From assembly GCA_903901905.1 (NCBI GenBank), contig CAIUSQ010000120.1, forward strand, positions 1 to 17,446: 17,446 nucleotides of DNA, read 5' to 3'. Both the position numbers and the translations under genes were made by a program. The notes below the pieces were generated by a model. It did no database searches and was not told the DNA's origin. It saw only the letters and a program-made list of their open reading frames with translations. Shown here piece after piece: positions 7,419-12,975 of the stretch (position 1 is the stretch's first letter; every line of letters starts with the position of its first letter). The DNA is from an uncultured Actinomycetes bacterium (GTDB taxonomy: Bacteria; Actinomycetota; Actinomycetes; Nanopelagicales; Nanopelagicaceae).

Positions 7419-7426
7419 ATAGAGTA
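7415..7426 (-). promoter_or_regulatory. Predicted -10 for the TPP riboswitch-pnuT transcript
   Basis: On the minus strand TACTCT (7426-7421) is followed by six bases (ATGAAC), placing +1 at about 7414, the first base of ACGGGAGCC, essentially at the 5' edge of the aptamer. The TA at 7425-7426 is shared with the opposite-strand -10 of crtYc. No good -35 element was found. Confidence 0.45.
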
Positions 7427-7430
7427 GCGT
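7421..7430. promoter_or_regulatory. Symmetric bidirectional -10 (ANNNTANNNT) between pnuT and crtYc
   Basis: The ten bases AGAGTAGCGT read as TAGCGT on plus and TACTCT on minus, two TANNNT hexamers sharing one TA. Predicted starts are 7437 (plus, the G of the crtYc GTG) and 7414 (minus), 23 bases apart. The same geometry recurs at 11492-11501. RNA polymerase could engage only one direction at a time. Confidence 0.5.
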
Positions 7431-7436
7431 TATCTC
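7425..7436 (+). promoter_or_regulatory. Predicted leaderless promoter -10 for crtYc
   Basis: TAGCGT (7425-7430) is followed by TATCTC and the GTG at 7437. The stretch TAGCGTTATCTCGTG closely resembles the crtE start region TACCGTTATCACGTG (two mismatches in fifteen bases), which suggests the two carotenoid promoters are related or similarly constrained. There is no Shine-Dalgarno sequence. Confidence 0.55.
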
Positions 7437-7763
7437 GTGCTCAAGTTCGGTTATCTTGCCATGATTGCATTCACAGTATGTGGCTCCATTTGGCTGGAGT
7501 TTGTACTCAAAGTTAAAGTCTTAAAAAGATATAAGAGGGCAATCAAAGCAATTCTTCCAGTCTCATTAATCTTTATTGCCTGGGATGCCTATGCAATCCA
7601 TCAAGGGCATTGGAGTTTTGATAACAATCAGATTCTGGGGATCTTTGGCCCCTTTGGTATTCCACTAGAGGAATACTTATTTTTCACCGTAGTTCCCTTG
7701 GCTGCAATTTTAACGATTGAGGCAGTACGAACTGTTAAAAAACATTGGCAGGTTTACAAATGA
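7437..7763 (+). CDS. crtYc: Lycopene cyclase subunit CrtYc
   Basis: This is the first half of the heterodimeric, membrane-bound lycopene beta-cyclase of Gram-positive bacteria, which converts psi-ends of lycopene to beta-ionone rings. The 108-residue protein has about three membrane helices and the conserved acidic signature IPLEEYLFF, with D50 in FIAWDAYAIHQGHW ahead of it, both typical of the CrtYc/CarR/CrtY-fusion family. The GTG start is chosen because TAGCGT lies exactly six bases upstream and no Shine-Dalgarno sequence exists. It overlaps crtYd by an ATGA. It faces away from pnuT with a shared promoter, and it is separate from the crtE-crtI-crtB unit, so cyclization may be controlled apart from lycopene synthesis. 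Whether the enzyme makes one or two rings cannot be told from sequence. Confidence 0.9.
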   Translation: MLKFGYLAMIAFTVCGSIWLEFVLKVKVLKRYKRAIKAILPVSLIFIAWDAYAIHQGHWSFDNNQILGIFGPFGIPLEEYLFFTVVPLAAILTIEAVRTVKKHWQVYK

Positions 7764-8062
7764 CCTATACCCAATTAGCGATCTCTGCTGTAGTAATTGT
7801 CATAATCCTTGATCTCTATGTTATAAAAACTTGCTTACTCAAACGCAAAGTTTTCTGGACTTCGTATGCAATCATTGTAGGTTTTCAACTTCTAACAAAC
7901 TGGTGGTTAACGTCTCGAAACATCGTCATCTATAGCCCTGATGCAATTCTGGGCCTGCGAATAGCATCTGCTCCAGTTGAGGACTTACTCTTTGGTTTTG
8001 CGCTAGTTGTAGGCGTATTAATTAATTGGATAAAGCTAGGCGCTTCAGATAAGCAGCACTAG
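7760..8062 (+). CDS. crtYd: Lycopene cyclase subunit CrtYd
   Basis: This is the partner of CrtYc; both are needed for cyclization. The 100-residue protein has about three membrane helices and the signature SAPVEDLLFG, the second-half counterpart of PLEEYLFF, preceded by SPDAILGLRI. The ATG at 7760-7762 is preferred: it forms ATGA with the crtYc stop, the usual coupling in this window. A TTG at 7745 in the same frame would only add five residues that overlap crtYc. The final 41 bases overlap the 3' end of crtB on the opposite strand, so the C-terminal WIKLGASDKQH region is encoded antisense to the crtB tail. Confidence 0.9.
   Translation: MTYTQLAISAVVIVIILDLYVIKTCLLKRKVFWTSYAIIVGFQLLTNWWLTSRNIVIYSPDAILGLRIASAPVEDLLFGFALVVGVLINWIKLGASDKQH
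8022..8062. other. Convergent coding overlap crtYd / crtB
   Basis: The 3' ends of crtYd (plus, TAG at 8060-8062) and crtB (minus, TAA at 8024-8022) overlap by 41 bases. Both transcripts must extend through the other's coding end, so no intrinsic terminator fits between them. Confidence 0.85.
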
Positions 8063-8924
8063 CAACACGTAATCTTCTTCCAGCTGATGTTTTAGCACGT
8101 TTGTTGAAAACATCGTAATTGATTTTTTCTACCTCTTCGACAATTCCACAGTACAAAGTACTTGCCGCTTGGATACATGGACGACTAGAGGGCTCCAATA
8201 GTTTGATTCCTGGTGCAGCCTGGTCCTGTAATCTCTTAACTCGAGCAATTTGAAATTTAAGGGCTTCCACTATTTCGGGAGTAAGGACTCTTGCTTCTAG
8301 CATTTTGCGGTCTACGCCAAATTGTTGTAACTCTTTTTTAGGTAGATAGACGCGTGATCTATCTAGATCTTCGCTTACGTCCCGAATAAAATTAGCTAAT
8401 TGAAATGCAATACCTAATGTTTTTGCCGATTCATAGGCATCAGCGTGCAAGGGACCTAGAATCGGAACCATTTGTAGCCCAATAACGGCTGCCGATCCAT
8501 AGACATACTCCATTAAATCTTCATAGGTCTCATACTCTTGAACAGTTAAATCCATCTCCATTGAGTGTAAAAATGCTTCAAAGTATTCATGTGGAATATC
8601 AAATCGCGAGACGGTATCTATTAATGCTCGACCGACAGCATCCTGGCTATTACCTTTCTTTAAATCTGATAAAACTTTGCTGCCCCACGTGTTTAACTCT
8701 TTGGCTTTTTCTTGAACAGATAACTGTGATGCCAGATCATCGACAATTTCATCGGCATAGCGAGCAAAGCCATAGAGCGCATGAACAAAAGGTCTCTTGG
8801 CTTTAGGCAGTAAAAGAGTTGCCAGGAAGTAAGTTTTTCCATGTAAAGCATTGAGTCTTTTGCACTCTGCATATGATGCACGCAGATCGGGATCTGTGAT
8901 TCCGGCAGCGGTTAACTCATCCAC
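8022..8924 (-). CDS. crtB: Phytoene synthase
   Basis: This enzyme joins two GGPP molecules head to head to make 15-cis-phytoene, the committed carotenoid step. The 300-residue length is typical of trans-isoprenyl diphosphate synthases of the squalene/phytoene group. The two magnesium-binding acid motifs are DEIVDD (58-63) and RDVSED (181-186, in QLANFIRDVSED), followed by DRSRVYLP; YGFARYADE and EMDLTVQEYETYEDLMEYVYGSA segments are also family-typical. The GTG start at 8924 immediately follows the crtI stop codon (TAA then GTG), indicating translational coupling in the order crtE-crtI-crtB. Its stop lies inside crtYd on the opposite strand (41-base overlap), so antisense effects between the two carotenoid units are possible. 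Confidence 0.95.
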   Translation of the reverse strand: MDELTAAGITDPDLRASYAECKRLNALHGKTYFLATLLLPKAKRPFVHALYGFARYADEIVDDLASQLSVQEKAKELNTWGSKVLSDLKKGNSQDAVGRALIDTVSRFDIPHEYFEAFLHSMEMDLTVQEYETYEDLMEYVYGSAAVIGLQMVPILGPLHADAYESAKTLGIAFQLANFIRDVSEDLDRSRVYLPKKELQQFGVDRKMLEARVLTPEIVEALKFQIARVKRLQDQAAPGIKLLEPSSRPCIQAASTLYCGIVEEVEKINYDVFNKRAKTSAGRRLRVASAAYLKRLALSN

Positions 8925-10409
8925 TTATTTAACCGGACCCACAATGCGTTCAGCTGCTAATCGACCTGAAATCAAGACCATCGGAACACCAACACCTGGT
9001 TGTGTTCCAGATCCGGCAAATACAACGTTTTCAATTCCAGCGGCAATGTTGCGAGGCCTAAATGGACCCGTCTGAAAAAAAGTATGGGCACTTGCAAAAG
9101 GAGCGCCTGCTTCCATTCCTTGAGACTGCCAATCCAATGGAGTTGTTAGAACTTCAGTTTCAATGGCATCACCAAAGCCTGTGTATCCACGCTTTTCCAT
9201 AGTTTCAACCATGTGATCGCGGTATGGCTTGGCCTGCTTCTTCCAATCTATGTTGGCAGTCAAATTGGGTGTTGGAAATAGAACGTAATAAGAATGTTTT
9301 CCAGGGGGAGCCAAAGTTGGATCATCCTTTGAAGGCAACGTCACCAAAAGACTTGGATCACTCATCAAAACCTTTTTCTTGATGAGCTCATCAAATATTC
9401 CATCCCATTGATGACCAAAATGAATGTTGTGGTGGGCAGCAAATTCGTATTCTCGTGAAGAGCCAACCAGCATCGTTACGCAAGAAGGAGAATAGTTAAG
9501 ACGCTTTACTGAAAGAGGAGTCTTTCCCAATAAATCTCGCCAAGCTACAGGTAGATCGGGATTTAAAATTACCGCATCACATTCAATTCTTTGACCATCT
9601 TCTGTGATCACAGCCTTTGCGCGCGAGTTAACTACATCAATCTTTGAAACGGTAGTGCTGTATTTGAACACGACACCATGTTTCTCAGCTGCTGCTGCCA
9701 TCGCACGCGGAACAGCGTGCATACCGCCCTTAGGGAAGAAAACTCCGTTTACTGAGTCCATATATGCAATAACGGCATAAATCGCTAAGGCTTGTTGAGG
9801 ACTAACACCTGCATACATTGCTTGAAATGAATACACGCGTTGAAGCCTGGGATCTTTCATAAACTGATTAACTCTAGGTGACAGGCGTCTAAAACCACCT
9901 AATGCAATGAGGCGAGCAAGATTTGGAGTTAAGAGATTAAGTGGAGAGTCGATGTTTCTATCGATGAAATCATTCATCTCGTACTTGTATAACTTAGTTA
10001 CGAAATCTACATATTTTGCATAACCTGCAGCTTCTTCAGGGCTAATTTTTTCTGCAATCTCTGCTTCCATCTGAGCAGTATTTGCATGGACATCTAACTG
10101 CGATCCATCTGCATAAAAAGCACGGTAAAGCGGCGAGACCGGCATGAGTTCAAGCCAATCCTTCATATCTTCACCGACACTACTAAAAGCATCTTGAATT
10201 AGTGATGGCATTGTTAAAACTGAGGGACCCGTATCAAAAGAGTAACCTTCTTTTTTCAGTAAACCATTACGTCCGCCGGGAACTGATTCTCGTTCTATCA
10301 CTGTGACTTTACGACCGGCACCTGCCAAACGTAAAGCAGCACTGAGTCCGGCCAATCCAGCACCGACTACGACTACATGATCCGTAGGCCCTTTAACACG
10401 TGCTGGCAT
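8925..10409 (-). CDS. crtI: Phytoene desaturase (CrtI type)
   Basis: This FAD-dependent desaturase/isomerase converts phytoene to lycopene by successive desaturations. The 494-residue length is typical. The N-terminal FAD-binding Rossmann motif VVVVGAGLAGLSAALRLAG is followed by VIERESVPGGRNG and FDTGPSVLTMP. The C-terminal carotenoid-dehydrogenase signature is GIENVVFAGSGTQPGVGVPMVLISGR. Its ATG overlaps the crtE stop (TAATG at 10411-10407), and AAGAGGAG, a strong Shine-Dalgarno sequence, sits just upstream, in contrast to the first gene crtE which has none. Placement between crtE and crtB with tight coupling supports a role in core C40 synthesis. Substrate range (number of desaturation steps) is inferred from pathway logic: the CrtYcd cyclase needs lycopene or neurosporene ends. 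Confidence 0.93.
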   Translation of the reverse strand: MPARVKGPTDHVVVVGAGLAGLSAALRLAGAGRKVTVIERESVPGGRNGLLKKEGYSFDTGPSVLTMPSLIQDAFSSVGEDMKDWLELMPVSPLYRAFYADGSQLDVHANTAQMEAEIAEKISPEEAAGYAKYVDFVTKLYKYEMNDFIDRNIDSPLNLLTPNLARLIALGGFRRLSPRVNQFMKDPRLQRVYSFQAMYAGVSPQQALAIYAVIAYMDSVNGVFFPKGGMHAVPRAMAAAAEKHGVVFKYSTTVSKIDVVNSRAKAVITEDGQRIECDAVILNPDLPVAWRDLLGKTPLSVKRLNYSPSCVTMLVGSSREYEFAAHHNIHFGHQWDGIFDELIKKKVLMSDPSLLVTLPSKDDPTLAPPGKHSYYVLFPTPNLTANIDWKKQAKPYRDHMVETMEKRGYTGFGDAIETEVLTTPLDWQSQGMEAGAPFASAHTFFQTGPFRPRNIAAGIENVVFAGSGTQPGVGVPMVLISGRLAAERIVGPVK

Positions 10410-11485
10410 TAATTACTCCTCTTTGTGGCGATATGAGCAAGCTCCGCTAAAAGTTGTTGACCTTCTTCTGAAAATTCTGGTGAGGCAATTGCCGCAATGG
10501 ATTTTTCAGTCAATTCTTCAATCAACTTCTCTAACTTATCTTTTGCTCCAGAGTCCAAGATTATCTGTTGAAGGGCGGTTATGCCCTCTGAATTTAGATC
10601 TGGTTGTCCAAAGTATTTTTCAAAGGCCTGGGACTGTGATGGAGTTTGAGTATCACGGGACAGGGCGATCAAAACGGTTTTTTTGCCTTCTCGCAAGTCA
10701 TCTCCGGTTGGCTTTCCAGTTACCGAAGCATCTCCATAAACACCTAATAAGTCGTCACGAAGTTGAAATGCTTCTCCAAGAGGTAGTCCATATGCAGAGA
10801 GTGCAGAGATTCTCTTTTGATTTATTGAATCAGCCATCGCCGCCCCAAGGTGTAGAGGGCGCTCTATTGTGTATTTTCCAGATTTGTATCGCGCAATCTT
10901 CATTGAACGATCAAAACTTGAACTTTTTTGTGTCTGCTCGTGAATATCTAAAAACTGCCCTGCCATTAGTTCAACGCGCATTTCATTGTAGTAAGGAATA
11001 GTTCTTGTAAATTGATCAGCGGTTAATCCAGCTGAGTTAAGCATTTGATCAGACCATACAAGTGCCAAATCTCCAAGTAGAACTGCTGCCGATAAACCAT
11101 ACTGTGGTGCAAAACCTTCAAGTCGATCTTGCACATGAATAGATTCAAAGTGACGATGAATGGATGGTTTTCCACGGCGCGTATCAGATGCATCCATTAA
11201 GTCATCATGTATCAATGCACACGCTTGCAGAAGTTCTAAACTTGCTATCGCTCTTATAGTTGATCTCTCAAGAATTCCACCGGCTGCAATAAATCCTGCA
11301 TATGCAAAAAGAGGGCGAAGACGTTTACCCCCTTCTAGTAAAAATGATGTTAAAGAGTTACAAACGAGCGTTAAGTCTTGTGAGATATCTTGCAAATAGG
11401 CACCCTCACGGCTTAGAAATATTCCAAGCTCTTCTTCAACGGATGTACGAACGGCTAGCAGGCTCGTCTTTGGCACTGAATTCAC
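10409..11485 (-). CDS. crtE: Geranylgeranyl/polyprenyl diphosphate synthase, first gene of crtEIB
   Basis: This prenyl synthase builds GGPP from IPP and allylic diphosphates for phytoene synthase. The 358-residue protein is a trans-prenyltransferase: GGKRLRP (52-58), first Asp-rich motif DDLMDASDTRRGKP (D94, D95, D98), the KSGKYTIERP region, and second motif QLRDDLLGVYGD (D244, D245). The sequence style is that of the actinobacterial IdsA/GrcC group, and the gene lies divergently next to metF as does the idsA2-type synthase in mycobacteria. It is coupled to crtI, so GGPP supply for carotenoids is its main predicted job, though it may also serve other C20 products. The GTG start is chosen because TACCGT lies exactly six bases upstream, with no Shine-Dalgarno sequence. 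Confidence 0.9.
   Translation of the reverse strand: MNSVPKTSLLAVRTSVEEELGIFLSREGAYLQDISQDLTLVCNSLTSFLLEGGKRLRPLFAYAGFIAAGGILERSTIRAIASLELLQACALIHDDLMDASDTRRGKPSIHRHFESIHVQDRLEGFAPQYGLSAAVLLGDLALVWSDQMLNSAGLTADQFTRTIPYYNEMRVELMAGQFLDIHEQTQKSSSFDRSMKIARYKSGKYTIERPLHLGAAMADSINQKRISALSAYGLPLGEAFQLRDDLLGVYGDASVTGKPTGDDLREGKKTVLIALSRDTQTPSQSQAFEKYFGQPDLNSEGITALQQIILDSGAKDKLEKLIEELTEKSIAAIASPEFSEEGQQLLAELAHIATKRSN
10412..10424 (-). promoter_or_regulatory. Shine-Dalgarno sequence of crtI
   Basis: On the minus strand AGAGGAG precedes the crtI ATG by about seven bases, inside the final codons of crtE. It is the clearest ribosome binding site in the window and shows that internal genes use SD-led initiation while the first genes of units appear leaderless. 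Confidence 0.7.
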
Positions 11486-11497
11486 GTGATAACGGTA
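11486..11497 (-). promoter_or_regulatory. Predicted leaderless promoter -10 for the crtEIB unit
   Basis: On the minus strand TACCGT (11497-11492) is followed by TATCAC and the GTG of crtE at 11485. It nearly matches the crtYc start region. The TA is shared with the metF -10 on the other strand. Confidence 0.55.
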
Positions 11498-11501
11498 CCC
11501 T
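11492..11501. promoter_or_regulatory. Symmetric bidirectional -10 (ANNNTANNNT) between crtE and metF
   Basis: The ten bases ACGGTACCCT contain TACCCT on plus and TACCGT on minus, sharing the central TA within a GGTACC palindrome. The whole intergenic region is 22 bases. Predicted starts are 11508 and 11485, 23 bases apart, exactly as at 7421-7430. Confidence 0.55.
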
Positions 11502-11507
11502 CACTCA
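11496..11507 (+). promoter_or_regulatory. Predicted leaderless promoter -10 for metF
   Basis: TACCCT (11496-11501) is followed by CACTCA and the GTG at 11508, the same six-base spacing as at the other unit-leading genes. There is no Shine-Dalgarno sequence. Confidence 0.5.
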
Positions 11508-12362
11508 GTGGTAGTTGGCACATCCTATTCATTTGAGTTCTTTCCTCCCAAAGACATAGAGGGGGAAGGAAGATTGTGGCATGCAATAGAAGGGCTCAAA
11601 TCTATTGCTCCAGATTTTGTATCCGTAACATATGGAGCTGGTGGGTCAACTAGAGATCGATCTATTCGTATTGCTCGTGAAATCACAAGCCGCACCGGCA
11701 TTCCAACAGTGGCGCACATTACTTGCGTTGGATCAACGCGCGATGAATTACTGGAGGTTTTAAACAGTTACAAAGATGCCAAAATTACAAGCATTCTTGC
11801 ACTTCGCGGTGATCCAGTTGGCGGACCATTGGCACCATGGCAACCAACAGAAAACGGATTTACTCATGCTGACGAACTTGTTGAATTGGCAAAAGAGTGT
11901 GGAGGATTCAAAATAGGTGTTGCCGCTTTCCCAGATGGACATCCAAGTTCTGGGGGAGATTTTGAAAAAGATATTGACGTGCTCATTAGAAAAGAAGAAC
12001 TGGGTGCAACGTTTGCAACAACTCAATTCTTTTTTGATATGAAGGCTTATAGGAATCTCGTGGAACGCCTTGCAAAACGTGGCTCTGCGCTCACAGTCAT
12101 TCCTGGAATTTTGCCAGTTACTAATGTGAAGCTTCTGCATCGAATGGCAGACCTTGGGGGAACGCCTATTCCAGTTCATATTGCCAAAGCCTTCGCAGAG
12201 GTTGAGTCTGATTCCCAGGCTGTTCGTGATCTAGGTGTAGAAATTGCTACAAAACTATGCAAAGAACTCTTAGAAGCTGGTGCTCCTGGATTACATTTTT
12301 ACACTATGAATAGCTCAACTGCGACAGTTGAGATTTATCGAAGGATCAATAATGTTAACTAA
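11508..12362 (+). CDS. metF: 5,10-Methylenetetrahydrofolate reductase
   Basis: This FAD-dependent TIM-barrel enzyme reduces 5,10-methylene-THF to 5-methyl-THF, the methyl donor for methionine synthesis. The 284-residue length fits bacterial MetF. Signatures include SFEFFPPK at the N-terminus (with the catalytic glutamate), VSVTYGAGGSTRDR, a HITCVGSTRDEL strand, ILALRGDPVGG (the FAD-binding ALRGDP motif), IGVAAFPDGHP, ATTQFFFD and the C-terminal GLHFYTMN. It is divergent from crtE with a 22-base shared promoter region, an arrangement also found around idsA2/metF in mycobacteria. The following phosphatidyltransferase gene starts inside its 3' end, so the two are co-transcribed. Confidence 0.95.
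   Translation: MVVGTSYSFEFFPPKDIEGEGRLWHAIEGLKSIAPDFVSVTYGAGGSTRDRSIRIAREITSRTGIPTVAHITCVGSTRDELLEVLNSYKDAKITSILALRGDPVGGPLAPWQPTENGFTHADELVELAKECGGFKIGVAAFPDGHPSSGGDFEKDIDVLIRKEELGATFATTQFFFDMKAYRNLVERLAKRGSALTVIPGILPVTNVKLLHRMADLGGTPIPVHIAKAFAEVESDSQAVRDLGVEIATKLCKELLEAGAPGLHFYTMNSSTATVEIYRRINNVN
12340..12345 (+). promoter_or_regulatory. Shine-Dalgarno sequence deciding the start of the CDP-alcohol phosphatidyltransferase
   Basis: GAAGGA lies about seven bases before the ATG at 12352, within the last codons of metF. It supports this ATG over the longer open frame that begins at 12328. Confidence 0.6.
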
Positions 12363-12975
12363 GCAAGAGTTTAAACTTAGGTGGAGTGCACTGCACAGTG
12401 ATGCAAAAACTGATGGCATCGTTGGCGCATGGCTAAATATTTCATATCGATTTGGACTTGTGTGCACACTTCTTCGGATCTCCCCAAATGTGCTGACGTT
12501 GTTGGGCCTCCTCGGGGCTTTAGCAACTGCAATAACGTCACAAACAATTTGGGCGATTTTATTTCTTGTCTTTTCGCTTTTTTGCGATGGTATTGATGGA
12601 AGTGTTGCAATCTTCCAACAACGTGAAAGTAATTGGGGGGCAACCCTTGATGCGGTAGCAGATCGCATCAGCGAGGCTTTTTGGTTTTATGCTCTTTACG
12701 CAATCGGTGTTCCTGCTTGGATTCCAATAATTTTATGGAGTATTGCCTCTTTTCAGGAATACGCCCGCGCAAAGCTCAAAGCCCTGGGAGTAAGTGATTT
12801 AGGAGTGGTAACGCCCGCAGAGAGACCGATTCGAGCAAGTTTTCTATTTATAGCATTAGTAATTAATTACGTTAACCTTCCAGGCATTTTCTGGCTATCA
12901 ATAGCTTTCTTAATTGTTCAAATTTATAGTTTTGTTAGTGTCGTAGTTTTCGCTCGAAGCCAATTGCTTGACTAA
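12352..12975 (+). CDS. CDP-alcohol phosphatidyltransferase family protein with altered motif
   Basis: This integral membrane protein belongs to the family that transfers a phosphatidyl (or similar) group from a CDP-activated donor to an alcohol in phospholipid synthesis. The 207-residue protein has about six membrane helices. The family motif is D-G-x2-A-R-x8-G-x3-D-x3-D. Here D82, G83, A86, G96, D100 and D104 are present at exact spacing, but the arginine is isoleucine (I87). The catalytic and metal aspartates are therefore intact. The acceptor (glycerol phosphate, inositol phosphate or other) cannot be assigned. ATG 12352 is preferred over the upstream TTG/ATG-like codons because GAAGGA precedes it at good distance; this gives an 11-base overlap with metF. 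Its 3' end overlaps the crtD-like gene by 41 bases on the other strand. Confidence 0.82.
   Translation: MLTKQEFKLRWSALHSDAKTDGIVGAWLNISYRFGLVCTLLRISPNVLTLLGLLGALATAITSQTIWAILFLVFSLFCDGIDGSVAIFQQRESNWGATLDAVADRISEAFWFYALYAIGVPAWIPIILWSIASFQEYARAKLKALGVSDLGVVTPAERPIRASFLFIALVINYVNLPGIFWLSIAFLIVQIYSFVSVVVFARSQLLD
12935..12975. other. Convergent coding overlap CDP-alcohol phosphatidyltransferase / crtD
   Basis: The plus-strand gene ends with TAA at 12973-12975 and the minus-strand crtD-like gene with TAA at 12937-12935, an overlap of 41 bases, the same length as at crtYd/crtB. Confidence 0.85.

Noticed and set aside
7416..7444. TTGAGC / TATGAA pair as the pnuT promoter on the minus strand
   Set aside because: It would start transcription inside the aptamer core near 7409, destroying the riboswitch; TACTCT at 7426-7421 fits better.
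10423..11001. 192-codon open frame on the plus strand
   Set aside because: It is antisense to crtE, which has all prenyl-synthase motifs; it resembles no known family and has no start signals of its own.
11760..12179. 139-codon open frame on the minus strand
   Set aside because: It is antisense to metF, which is unambiguous, and contains an atypical Cys/Trp/Asn-rich composition.
12315..12668. 117-codon minus-strand open frame opposite the phosphatidyltransferase
   Set aside because: It is a shadow of a gene with intact catalytic motif and has no recognisable domain.
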